Below, piece after piece: positions 40,014 to 48,233 of a stretch of DNA of 64,000 nucleotides. Every line of letters begins with the position of its first letter. Within the stretch, counting starts at the first letter, position 1. This DNA comes from Prochlorococcus marinus str. MIT 0919 (GTDB lineage: Bacteria > Cyanobacteriota > Cyanobacteriia > PCC-6307 > Cyanobiaceae). The notes beneath the pieces are model-generated. The model worked only from the letters and a program-made list of their open reading frames with translations. It had not been told where the DNA came from and searched no databases. The stretch spans positions 992,001 through 1,056,000 of the forward strand of contig NZ_CP114779.1 in assembly GCF_027359375.1 (NCBI RefSeq), written 5' to 3'. Made by a program: the position numbers and the translations under genes.

Positions 40014-40118
40014 GTTCCCGCAAATTCCCCGTTAAAGGGCGTCAAAAAATTGTAAGGGCATCTCAATTCCTAGCAGATGCCCTTGAGTCAAGATCATAGT
40101 TGGGGTGCATCTTGACTC
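40014..40118. other. Three tandem hairpins, candidate structured RNA
   Basis: Three consecutive inverted repeats: GGGG/CCCC (40014-40033 region, with a loop of about 12), AAGGGCATCT/AGATGCCCTT (40054-40063 with 40075-40084) and GAGTCAAGAT/ATCTTGACTC (40085-40094 with 40109-40118). The last two have perfect ten-base arms and abut with no spacer. On the minus strand the middle hairpin is followed by ACAATTTTTT, like an intrinsic terminator. The element could be the end of a minus-strand small RNA. No protein frame fits. Confidence 0.5.
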
Positions 40119-40306
40119 CTTCTCTATTTCTAGAAACAAAAGAAGAAGTGGTCACTAAGTAAAAACTCCTGAATACAGCTTTATTGAAAAGTTTATTTAG
40201 CAAGGCTCAAGTCTCAATACAAACACAACAATATTTAGGCCAAAAAAAATGGGCCAAAAATCCCTAGAAATACTAATGGTAAAAAAAACTCTCGCAGGAC
40301 AAACCA

Positions 40307-40367
40307 TAAAAAATGGGCGCCCTCGACGAGCAGCGCCCTTATGGACAATTGTGTGAGGAGTGTCCTC
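40307..40367 (-). ncRNA. yfr1: Yfr1-like small regulatory RNA
   Basis: On the minus strand the 11-base element ACTCCTCACAC (40361-40351) matches the unpaired core of cyanobacterial sRNA Yfr1 exactly. It is followed by a strong terminator (GGGCGC ... GCGCCC, 40338-40333 and 40320-40315) and a run of T. TATAGT (40377-40372) lies in -10 position, predicting a start near 40367 and an RNA of about 60 nt, the known Yfr1 size. Yfr1 represses outer-membrane porin mRNAs by antisense pairing. The 5' stem-loop of other Yfr1 RNAs is not obvious here, so identity is likely but not certain. Confidence 0.7.
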
Positions 40368-40762
40368 CTTAACTATACCAATCTCAAAGGCACTTATAAC
40401 AATTGTTTGTTTTTGTACAAAAAATCCTTGATGTGCAAATAATTTGCCTAAGTCTTTTTAGTCTCTTCTCACTAGGAGATAGCCTAAGAATTTAGCCTTT
40501 CATCATATTTCAGATGGTCTTAAGTAACTGGTATTAATTAGCTCAAACCATTGCAAGAGTTGCTGTTTGATAGATTACCAAGCTTTTAAGAAGCAATTTA
40601 GATTGGATCATTTCAGCATTTCCAAAAAAGGAAAGTTGACAATAAAGGAGAGTTAAAAATTTGCCAAGGATCTACCGTAGTCAAAAAGCTAGCTTGAAAA
40701 TTATTAAGAAGTGTACTCTCTTAGTAGATCCTCTTATACAGTTAGACACCTTCTTCGTAATT
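40368..40762. other. Intergenic region between the sRNA candidate and a small membrane gene
   Basis: About 395 bases. Apart from the sRNA promoter at its left edge I see only an AAGGAGAG Shine-Dalgarno-like sequence at 40645-40652, ten bases before a TTG at 40661 that is in frame with the small membrane protein. There is a TTGACA at 40636 without a matching -10 box. No other gene is supported. Confidence 0.45.
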
Positions 40763-40894
40763 ATGGCAACTAAATTTCAGCCTCAGGACAATTTGTATGG
40801 TCTTTTTGTTGTAGTTGTTGTGTCAGGTTTTATTGTAGCTTCACTAGGCGCCCTACTAGGATATGAAAAAGTTTTCTTCCCATTCATAAATTAA
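40763..40894 (+). CDS. Small single-helix membrane protein
   Basis: A 43-residue peptide from the ATG at 40763 (MATKFQPQDNLYGLF), with one membrane helix (LFVVVVVSGFIVASLGALLG) and a short tail ending FFPFIN. I do not recognise it; it does not match HLIP, PsbX, PetM, PsaM or other small photosystem subunits that I can recall. The frame extends upstream to a TTG at 40661 with a good ribosome binding site, giving 77 residues with a basic N-terminal extension, so either start is possible. Confidence 0.55.
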   Translation: MATKFQPQDNLYGLFVVVVVSGFIVASLGALLGYEKVFFPFIN

Positions 40895-41004
40895 AATTAG
40901 ACAAAAACTAATTCACTGATAACAATTAAATAGCAAAAAAAATTCAAAGATATTTAATAAATTCTAGGTAATTAATAAGGAATTATCAATAATAGCAAAG
41001 TAAG

Positions 41005-41187
41005 CTAGTATTCATTGTCTGCTACGCAAATACCCAAACACCTTAGTCCATTGTTTTTTGTGCGTTTGCAATGTATGCAAAGGATTTTATCTTCCTCAGT
41101 TAATTGCAAAAGACTTTTTTCTAGATTATTTTTTTCGAAATTTTTATTAAACAAGTTACCCTTGCCTTCCTCACCGATATTAGACAT
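41005..41187 (-). CDS. Small Cys-rich protein conserved in picocyanobacteria
   Basis: A 60-residue protein with a charged N-terminal half (rich in Glu, Lys, Asn) and a C-terminal core ILCIHCKRTKNNGLRCLGIC, where C-x-x-C and C-x-x-x-C could bind a metal. Function unknown. It starts 16 bases after the next minus-strand gene, so the two are probably co-transcribed. Confidence 0.65.
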   Translation of the reverse strand: MSNIGEEGKGNLFNKNFEKNNLEKSLLQLTEEDKILCIHCKRTKNNGLRCLGICVADNEY

Positions 41188-41203
41188 TAGATCAGATCAA
41201 GTG

Positions 41204-41827
41204 CTATTCCTCTAAATTATTAACTATTTGCACAACGCTTTGAGAAGGCAGATCAACAATCTTGACTTGTGAACTCTCATCAGAAGAAGGTCTTACCTTC
41301 TCCTCAGCTTTATTTGTTAATTCTTCTCCCTTAGAGCAAGCTTCCAAAGCCTCTCTCAACAATGAATCAAAAGTTGCTCCAGGCAATCTATGTCGAGCAA
41401 TTTCTAAAAAAGTTCTCGGCAAAGATTCACTAGCAGCATCTTTTAAAGCAGGATTGTTGCTTCTATGTTCCTGTTCATCTTCTATAGCCCTAATAAATCT
41501 CAGAGTTACTTCATGCTTTGTAGAAGCTTTAATCAAAGTGTCATTATCTTTAGATAGGTCATCTGTATCAGTTTCTAAATCATTAATACGTCTTTCCAAA
41601 CTAGAAAGTACTTCCTCAGCTTCCTTAAAGATATGAGCCAATTGGCCATCAGAAAGATTAGGGAGATCTGCTACATAAACCTTCCCATGATCTCTCAAAG
41701 TTAAAAAAGTAGGTTTTGGTCCCTGTCGAGTATCGACATTTGCAAAATTAGGTAAAGGGCGTCTTGGAGGAACAGGTCCTGCTGAACTACGCCTACGCGT
41801 TGAACGCTGTTGATTTTCAAAGGGCAT
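41204..41827 (-). CDS. Hypothetical picocyanobacterial protein
   Basis: A 207-residue soluble protein that I do not recognise beyond its picocyanobacterial look. It has an Arg/Pro-rich disordered N-terminus (to about residue 40), a globular part starting KPTFLTLRDHGKVYVADLP, a coiled-coil-like stretch (about 62-95, EAEEVLSSLERRINDLETDT), helices and an acidic disordered tail before VKIVDLPSQSVVQIVNNLEE. No catalytic motif is seen. Confidence 0.6.
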   Translation of the reverse strand: MPFENQQRSTRRRSSAGPVPPRRPLPNFANVDTRQGPKPTFLTLRDHGKVYVADLPNLSDGQLAHIFKEAEEVLSSLERRINDLETDTDDLSKDNDTLIKASTKHEVTLRFIRAIEDEQEHRSNNPALKDAASESLPRTFLEIARHRLPGATFDSLLREALEACSKGEELTNKAEEKVRPSSDESSQVKIVDLPSQSVVQIVNNLEE

Positions 41828-41993
41828 TGAACTAATTCAAGATCTAGCTACACAGCTTCCGAAAGAATATTCGGCTTGCATTAACTAAATATTAGTATCC
41901 ATCATCATCAAATTAGGTGCAAAAGTCATTGTCTTTTAACTCCGATGCAAAATTAATGAAATAACGAAAGTTAATTTCCGAAAAAATCGATTT

Positions 41994-43025
41994 TTATAAG
42001 CCAAGCAATTTTGGCTTATCCGATAGTTCTGATTTTTGGACTTCACCAATTGGCCAAGCCTGATATCCATTTCCTATAGAAATTTCTATTACTGCTTGAA
42101 CTTTCTCTATGGGAACAACTAAACAAAACCCTATTCCCATATTAAATGTATTCCATAAATCAGCCTCAGGAATTTGGCCTTCCTTTTTTAACCATTGAAA
42201 AATTTCAGGGACATCCCAACTATTTTTATCGATGCGAGCAACTAAGCCATTTGGTAAGCATCTCGGTAAATTTTCAGGCAATCCACCACCAGTTATATGG
42301 GCCATCCCTTTGAGAGGAATAGATTCAAGAAGAAGTTGTTGGACTAATTCAACATATAAAACAGTTGGTTTTAATAAAGTTTCAATCAAAGGAAGCCTGT
42401 TTGACCCAAAAACAGTTTTTTGATCTGCGTTGACCTTTGATAAAACTTTTCTAACAAGACTAAATCCATTACTATGCACTCCACTGCTTTGAACTCCAAT
42501 AATCTGATCACCTGATTTAATTTCACTGCCATTAATAATTTTCTCTTCTTCAACTACTGCCAAACAAAATCCTGCAATGTCATAACGCTCATTTGAATAA
42601 AAACCTGGCATTTCAGCGGTCTCTCCACCTAACAAAACACACTTAGAAAATACGCAACCTTCTGCAATACCTTCGATGACTTCTGACAGGGCTTGAGGAG
42701 CTAGCTTTCCAGTAGCTATATAATCCAAAAAAAATAATGGTTCTGCACCGCTGGTAATAACATCATTAACACACATGGCAACTGCGTCGATGCCTACTCC
42801 TTTGTGAGAATGATGGTCCTGAGCCAATTCAAGTTTAGTCCCTACCCCATCTGCTCCAGCAACCAATACAGGCTTACTCAGCCCTTGAGGCAAACGCATT
42901 AACCCTCCAAACCCCCCAATACCCCCTATAACTTCTGGACGTGCAGTTTTTTGAACGCTTGATCTAATACGATCAACAAACGCCCTTCCTGCTTGCACAT
43001 CTACACCAGCGGTTTTGTAATCCAT
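41994..43025 (-). CDS. purM: Phosphoribosylformylglycinamidine cyclo-ligase
   Basis: Fifth step of purine synthesis: ATP-dependent closure of FGAM to AIR. 343 residues, normal length. It starts [20 protein letters not shown] and shows [13 protein letters not shown], the [27 protein letters not shown] stretch, [13 protein letters not shown] and [16 protein letters not shown]. Divergent from panC/cmk with a 137-base gap holding no visible element. Confidence 0.97.
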   Translation of the reverse strand: MDYKTAGVDVQAGRAFVDRIRSSVQKTARPEVIGGIGGFGGLMRLPQGLSKPVLVAGADGVGTKLELAQDHHSHKGVGIDAVAMCVNDVITSGAEPLFFLDYIATGKLAPQALSEVIEGIAEGCVFSKCVLLGGETAEMPGFYSNERYDIAGFCLAVVEEEKIINGSEIKSGDQIIGVQSSGVHSNGFSLVRKVLSKVNADQKTVFGSNRLPLIETLLKPTVLYVELVQQLLLESIPLKGMAHITGGGLPENLPRCLPNGLVARIDKNSWDVPEIFQWLKKEGQIPEADLWNTFNMGIGFCLVVPIEKVQAVIEISIGNGYQAWPIGEVQKSELSDKPKLLGL

Positions 43026-43162
43026 AATTTGCCTTAATCATCCTTTACTCATCTTCTGATCTTCCTTTCTAGATGATTTTTAAGCCAGTATGTAATAAAT
43101 AGTATTTAGCATTCAAAACAAAGCTTCTTTAAAACCTAACAAAGAATCGCTCCCAATACATC

Positions 43163-44713
43163 GTGAAAATCCCCATTCTACGCACAAATACTGATCTTCG
43201 ATCTTGGCAAGCCAATCAAAACCAAGGAATTAATTTTGTTCCAACCATGGGGGCTTTACATGAAGGGCACAGCAAATTGATCAATGCAGCCAAAAAATTA
43301 CCTTGCCTTGAAAACCATTCTGTCTTAGTCAGTATTTTTGTAAATCCTCTTCAATTTGGTCCCAACGAAGATTTCCTCAAATATCCACGAGATTGGGGAA
43401 ATGATGCAATTATTGCTGAGGATGCAGGAGCAAGTGCTATCTGGATACCTGAATACGAAGACATATTCCCAGGAGGCACTAGTGCAAATTTTCAAATTAA
43501 GGTACCTGAAAAACTAATATCCAATCTTTGTGGAGCATCTAGAAAAGGGCATTTTGATGGAGTTGCCACAGTAATAGTAAGACTTTTGAACATAGCAAAA
43601 CCCACTGAACTATTCCTTGGAGAAAAAGACTGGCAACAACTGGTGATCATTAAACAACTTATAAATGATTTAGGAATACCTGTAAAAGTTAGGGGTGTAC
43701 CAACATTTAGAAATAGCCAAGATTTAGCCTACAGTTCAAGAAACACTTATTTAACAAGTCATGAGATGGTGAAAGCCCTTGCTTTACCTCATGAACTGAA
43801 AAAAGCTTCAATAATATTTCAAAAGAAAGAGCCATTAAATTTAAAAGAAATTGAAAATAATTTGAAAAAGAATGGATTAAGGATTGAATATATAGAAGCT
43901 GTAGATCCACAATTTTTAACTCCTGTTTCTTATGATCAAAACCTATGCTTACTTGCCGCAGCGGTGCGCTGTGGAGATACTCGATTAATAGATCACATAT
44001 TTTTAATGGCACGTCATCCAATTGTGGCTATAGATGGACCCGCAGGAGCTGGTAAAAGCACAGTCACTCGTCAATTCGCCAAGCAACTGGGGTTGATATA
44101 TCTTGATACAGGTGCAATGTATAGAGCCGTAACATGGTTTCTCGAAAAAAATAAAATAAAGTACCAAGATGATGCTCTGCTTAAAGATGCCTTAAAAGAT
44201 TTGAATCTAGAGCTCAAAATTTCATCATCAGGAATGCAAGATGTGTTCCTAAATCAACAAAACATCACTAATGAGATTCGTGCTCCAAAGATTACAGAGA
44301 AAGTTCCATTAATAGCATCTAAAAATATAGTACGAAAAATGTTGACTGAGCAGCAGCAAAAATTAGGAAAAAATGGAGGTCTTGTAGCTGAAGGTAGAGA
44401 TATAGGAAGTGCAGTATTCCCAGATGCAGAATTAAAAGTTTTTCTGACAGCAAGTCCAAAAGAGAGGGCTAAAAGAAGAGCTTTAGATTTACAGAAGCAA
44501 GGGTTTTCGTGTCCAAGTTTATTAGAATTGGAAGAGCAAATTCTGGAAAGGGATAGAATAGATAGTTCTCGCAAAATTGCACCTCTGATTAAGTCAGAAG
44601 ATGCCAGGGAACTCATTACCGATGGAATGGATATTGATGAGGTAGTAAATGCATTAATTGATATGTTTCGCATGAAAGTAGCTGAAGAGGTTTGGCAAAC
44701 CCCTATTGATTAA
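43163..44713 (+). CDS. panC/cmk: Bifunctional pantoate-beta-alanine ligase / cytidylate kinase
   Basis: A 516-residue fusion. Residues 1-280 are PanC (pantothenate synthesis), with PTMGALHEGHSKLI, FVNPLQFGPNEDF, KDWQQLVIIK and YSSRNTYL. From about 289 (HPIVAIDGPAGAGKSTVTRQFAK) it is CMP kinase, with DTGAMYRAVTW, LVAEGRDIGSAVFPDAELKVFLTAS and RDRIDSSRKIAPL. The fusion is known in cyanobacteria. The start appears to be a GTG (MKIPILRTN). The last 11 bases overlap the convergent phosphatase gene. Confidence 0.96.
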   Translation: MKIPILRTNTDLRSWQANQNQGINFVPTMGALHEGHSKLINAAKKLPCLENHSVLVSIFVNPLQFGPNEDFLKYPRDWGNDAIIAEDAGASAIWIPEYEDIFPGGTSANFQIKVPEKLISNLCGASRKGHFDGVATVIVRLLNIAKPTELFLGEKDWQQLVIIKQLINDLGIPVKVRGVPTFRNSQDLAYSSRNTYLTSHEMVKALALPHELKKASIIFQKKEPLNLKEIENNLKKNGLRIEYIEAVDPQFLTPVSYDQNLCLLAAAVRCGDTRLIDHIFLMARHPIVAIDGPAGAGKSTVTRQFAKQLGLIYLDTGAMYRAVTWFLEKNKIKYQDDALLKDALKDLNLELKISSSGMQDVFLNQQNITNEIRAPKITEKVPLIASKNIVRKMLTEQQQKLGKNGGLVAEGRDIGSAVFPDAELKVFLTASPKERAKRRALDLQKQGFSCPSLLELEEQILERDRIDSSRKIAPLIKSEDARELITDGMDIDEVVNALIDMFRMKVAEEVWQTPID

Positions 44714-45176
44714 CGCATATAAATAAACCGTTTACAGCATCATCTAAAAGATCTAATACATCATCAAATCCTTCATCGCCACCATAGTATGGATCTGGCA
44801 CTTCCAAGAGATTTGTATTTTCTGCATAGCTGAGAAAAGGTCGAATTTCTACTTTAGAGGTTGGTTTTATTTCTTGATAAAGTGAATTTACATCTGCAAA
44901 ATTTGAATTATCCATCGTAAGAACTAAATCAAATTCCTGAAAATCAGTAGCGCAAATCTGACGAGCACGACTTTCAATATTGATGCCTCTTTTTAAAGCA
45001 GCTTTGCGCATTCTAGAGTCAGCTAATCTTCCAACATGCCATCCTCCAGTACCAGCCGAATCAACTATGTATTGATCTTCAACGCCTTCACGCCTTAACT
45101 TGTTCAAAAAAACAGCTTCGGCTGCTGGAGAACGACAAATATTACCAAGACAAACAAATAAAATTTTTACGGGCAT
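44703..45176 (-). CDS. Low-molecular-weight protein tyrosine phosphatase
   Basis: A 157-residue soluble phosphatase of the arsenate-reductase-like fold. The catalytic P-loop is FVCLGNICRSPAAEAV (CX5R, Cys at about residue 9) and the general acid loop VPDPYYGG near residue 127-134. In bacteria these often act on tyrosine-phosphorylated exopolysaccharide kinases, but no kinase is near. Its 3' end overlaps panC/cmk. Confidence 0.92.
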   Translation of the reverse strand: MPVKILFVCLGNICRSPAAEAVFLNKLRREGVEDQYIVDSAGTGGWHVGRLADSRMRKAALKRGINIESRARQICATDFQEFDLVLTMDNSNFADVNSLYQEIKPTSKVEIRPFLSYAENTNLLEVPDPYYGGDEGFDDVLDLLDDAVNGLFICVNQ

Positions 45177-45275
45177 AGTAATAAAGTAAAAAAATTATGC
45201 TGCCAATCTACTCGTAAATAGAAAATATTTTATACTTTTATGTTGAGAATTATAGTAAGTTTACTCACGAAATTT

Positions 45276-46049
45276 CTATAAAGGGAACAAAGCAGTATTG
45301 ATAAATGCTTCAGTCCACTCCTTACCATAAAATCTAGAAAGCATACCTCTAGCAGGGTCTTTTGCTCTTCTATAATTAACATATGCTTTTTGCCCAGATA
45401 AAAGTTTAGAAGAGCGCTCTGTAGAAACTGGGTGAGAATTCTTCAGCAAATCAATATAAAGTTCTAAATATTCATTAAATGCTTGTCTTAACTCATTCAC
45501 GATAATCTTATCACTTTCAATACTTAAGGGTAATCTTGACCACAAAAAACCTTTAGAGAAAAAGGGCTTTGCTTCTTCGGGAATTGGACCTCCTGAAGGA
45601 AAAAATGATTTCCAACGTTGATAAATTGGTATTAATCTAGAAAATACATAATTATTATGTAAATCATCTTTATGTAATACAGGTTGTAAATCTAATGCCA
45701 GTAAATGTCCAGAGGGTAAAGTAACAAAATCTGCTCCAAAAAATGGCAATTCAAAATCATGCTGAGGATTAATGACAAGGTTTAACACAGAAGCTGCTTT
45801 ACCTGCATCAATACATGCAGCTCTTGCTTGTCGAATCTTTTCTGTTTTACATGCCCAAAGCATTGCTTTCGCATTAATTCGAGTTTTTTTGTAGTCAATG
45901 CTATTTTCTTTATATAAAAATTCTGGAGAAATAGGGTAAGGTTGATGCTTAAAAGTTGATAGTGCATTGAGTGCATCATTTATAAAAATTGACCACCGCC
46001 AATTAGTCAGGGTTATAGGGTCATTGCTTTTATTTCGAGATTTCTTCAT
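45276..46049 (-). CDS. pebB: Phycoerythrobilin:ferredoxin oxidoreductase
   Basis: Ferredoxin-dependent bilin reductase that converts 15,16-dihydrobiliverdin to phycoerythrobilin. 257 residues of the FDBR fold, with the conserved aspartate in LLALDLQPV, the GGPIPEEAKPFFSKGFLWSR segment and YRRAKDPARGMLSRFYGKEW near the C-terminus. It is 12 bases downstream of pebA in the same direction. Confidence 0.93.
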   Translation of the reverse strand: MKKSRNKSNDPITLTNWRWSIFINDALNALSTFKHQPYPISPEFLYKENSIDYKKTRINAKAMLWACKTEKIRQARAACIDAGKAASVLNLVINPQHDFELPFFGADFVTLPSGHLLALDLQPVLHKDDLHNNYVFSRLIPIYQRWKSFFPSGGPIPEEAKPFFSKGFLWSRLPLSIESDKIIVNELRQAFNEYLELYIDLLKNSHPVSTERSSKLLSGQKAYVNYRRAKDPARGMLSRFYGKEWTEAFINTALFPL

Positions 46050-46061
46050 AAACTGAGAATA

Positions 46062-46784
46062 TCAAATGTCTAACTGATCTTTCCCAATACTATTTGGGAA
46101 AAGGAACTCTTGTAAAAAGCGATCAGCCCATTCTTTACCAAAATAACTTCTAAATAAACCATGGGCAGGGTCTCTCTGAGCACTATATATATCGTAAGAA
46201 ATATGCAATTCTTTAACCTTATTATATTTTATATAAGACTCTTCCAAATGAGAATTTTGAAAAAGTCTAAAATAAGACTGTAAAAAACTAGTAAAAACTA
46301 TTGGGAGAGAAGAATATTTTTCTCCTTGAGTTCCTTTTAATAAAAGAACCCAAGGGGAAAAATATTGGTTTAAATCATAAGATCTGACGGTGTCTTGATT
46401 GGTGAATTCAGGGTATTTTTTTTTTAAAAGCTTAAGTTCATTATAATACCTGGCAAAATAAACTTTTTCTTGAACAAGAGGCTGAAAATCCATAACAGCA
46501 ACTAATTTTTTACTTGTTTCAAACCAAAGAAGATCTATACCCATGATAGGTTGATCATTAGCGTAATCAGGATAGGCTACTGAATTAAGAACCTGTAGTT
46601 TTCCAGCAATATCCATTCTTGTAACACGCCACCTTCTGAATCCAGGTAGAGACCAAAGCCAACTTCTTATATAACCTTTTCCTTTAAGGGAATAACATTC
46701 AGCCAAGCCTTCTGAGAGTGGGATTAATTTACCATTTTTTAGTTTTAAATTAGAATTTAATTCTTCAAGGTAAGTATCGAACAT
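46062..46784 (-). CDS. pebA: 15,16-dihydrobiliverdin:ferredoxin oxidoreductase
   Basis: First step from biliverdin to phycoerythrobilin; ferredoxin supplies electrons. 240 residues, FDBR family, with the catalytic aspartate in VAVMDFQPLVQEK, GIDLLWFETSKKLV, and YSAQRDPAHGLFRSYFGKEWADRFL. PebA and PebB probably channel the intermediate. Encoded between ho1 and pebB in one minus-strand run. Confidence 0.93.
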   Translation of the reverse strand: MFDTYLEELNSNLKLKNGKLIPLSEGLAECYSLKGKGYIRSWLWSLPGFRRWRVTRMDIAGKLQVLNSVAYPDYANDQPIMGIDLLWFETSKKLVAVMDFQPLVQEKVYFARYYNELKLLKKKYPEFTNQDTVRSYDLNQYFSPWVLLLKGTQGEKYSSLPIVFTSFLQSYFRLFQNSHLEESYIKYNKVKELHISYDIYSAQRDPAHGLFRSYFGKEWADRFLQEFLFPNSIGKDQLDI

Positions 46785-46845
46785 TAAATTAAGTCAATCG
46801 ATATTTTGCAAGATAATCAATCATATTAATAAATAATATATCTAA

Positions 46846-47550
46846 TCAAGTACTTCCAGAACGTTTTGTCCTTGTTAAAAATCCAAACAAAACTTTCCCT
46901 ATTGCAGCTATGAGATTACCCTCAAGTTCTTTAAACATATCCATATTGCATTTAAAAGCATAATTCGCCTCATCTATAATTAAATCAGCCTTTTCTTGAT
47001 CGAGAGGTAATGCATTCAAGGTTTGACTATATTTGTTTTTAAATACCTTCTCATCAGGAATAGCGTCGAATTCGTAAAAGCTTAAACCATATCCATCAGA
47101 AAGATTCATTGCCTTTTGAGCAATTCTTTTTAAAATTTGACCGCCTGAAAGATCTCCAATATATCTTGTGTAATGGTGACCTATTAATAGCTCCGGAGAA
47201 GTCTTGGCAAGTTGTCTGATTCTCTGGGCATAAGCATTAGCAGAAGGAGAAGGCTTCACAAGTGATTGCCAATCTTCTCCACAAAAAAAAGCCAAGTCTT
47301 TTTCTAATGAATTTCGTCGATTTAGTTCATTAAAGCTTATAGGTGTGATGAGAGGATGTCGCTGGGCAGAGAGCTTATCAATTTCCTCCTCCATAGCTGA
47401 ATAAACAATATGAAGGTCTACCAATAGATTCTTATAAGTCTCTTTATCAACAACACCTTTCAAAAAGCAACTTACAAAGCCTGTATTTTCAGCCATTGTA
47501 TGAGACTTTCTTGTACCTTCTCTCAGTTGTTTAGCCAAATCTAGGGACAT
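46846..47550 (-). CDS. ho1: Heme oxygenase
   Basis: Opens heme to biliverdin, CO and iron using ferredoxin. 234 residues, starting MSLDLAKQLREGTRKSHTMAENTGF with the proximal heme-ligand His at about 17. YIGDLSGGQILKRIAQKAMNL is the distal-helix signature. It is first in the ho1-pebA-pebB run, which supplies phycoerythrobilin although no phycoerythrin gene is in the window. Confidence 0.96.
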   Translation of the reverse strand: MSLDLAKQLREGTRKSHTMAENTGFVSCFLKGVVDKETYKNLLVDLHIVYSAMEEEIDKLSAQRHPLITPISFNELNRRNSLEKDLAFFCGEDWQSLVKPSPSANAYAQRIRQLAKTSPELLIGHHYTRYIGDLSGGQILKRIAQKAMNLSDGYGLSFYEFDAIPDEKVFKNKYSQTLNALPLDQEKADLIIDEANYAFKCNMDMFKELEGNLIAAIGKVLFGFLTRTKRSGST

Positions 47551-47654
47551 ATCAGAAAGCTTTCAAAAGTAAGGGTGTCCCCACCATAATGTTTCTACTG
47601 TAATAAGCATTAGTAGAAAAAACTAAGAGAAGCAAATCCATCAAGAAAAGACTC

Positions 47655-48071
47655 TTAAGGGAACAAATCAAATAAATCTCTACAAATAGAATGCAATTGA
47701 TCAATTTCTGAAGATTCTGGCAAATGAGAGCCTGTTGGTGTCCAATCACCAACAGTAGCAATTCGCCATCTTTCTCCATCAAAAGTCATCCCCCTAATCA
47801 AAACTCCAAGAAGCTGAGGCAATGGTTCATTTGCCTTGTTTGCAATATTTAACTGAATTAAAAAACTTCTGCACTCGAGTCGAGGACTCCAGCCTGGGAA
47901 ATGAAAAGCCAAATCAAGACTTTCTTCTTCTTGCCAGAACCTTGTTTGAGGATCATCCCTCCAAGGGCTTAGGTTTAAAGATGCTGCGGGGAAATAATTA
48001 CGCACAAGAGTGCCTATCGAAGCAATTACCTTCGCGCTAGGTATATTTTTTGCTTGCTCTAATGCATTCAC
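47655..48071 (-). CDS. Hypothetical picocyanobacterial protein
   Basis: A 138-residue soluble protein without recognised domain. Aromatic-rich segments include LNLSPWRDDPQTRFWQEE, LDLAFHFPGWSPRLECRS and GERWRIATVGDWTPTGSHLP. It lies 104 bases upstream of ho1 in the same direction, so a link to the bilin operon is possible but unproven. It is divergent from icd. Confidence 0.6.
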   Translation of the reverse strand: MNALEQAKNIPSAKVIASIGTLVRNYFPAASLNLSPWRDDPQTRFWQEEESLDLAFHFPGWSPRLECRSFLIQLNIANKANEPLPQLLGVLIRGMTFDGERWRIATVGDWTPTGSHLPESSEIDQLHSICRDLFDLFP

Positions 48072-48233
48072 TTTCTAAACTTTGCAAACCAAAGCTGCAG
48101 ATTTGCTCTATTTCAGCAGCCTACATATTTATAACTCAGGTTTAAGGATCGGTTTGAAAATGCGAATTTGTTCAAACATTCACCAAAAAGACATATTCTC
48201 AAAAAATACTTTGACGAGACTAATTAAATCTTT

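Noticed and set aside
40763-40894. Small membrane protein as a high-light-inducible (HLIP) protein
   Set aside because: It lacks the chlorophyll-binding E-x-x-N-x-R motif of HLIPs.
47552-47782. 76-residue minus-strand frame between ho1 and the unknown gene
   Set aside because: Overlaps the better supported 138-residue gene in another frame; low-complexity hydrophobic peptide.
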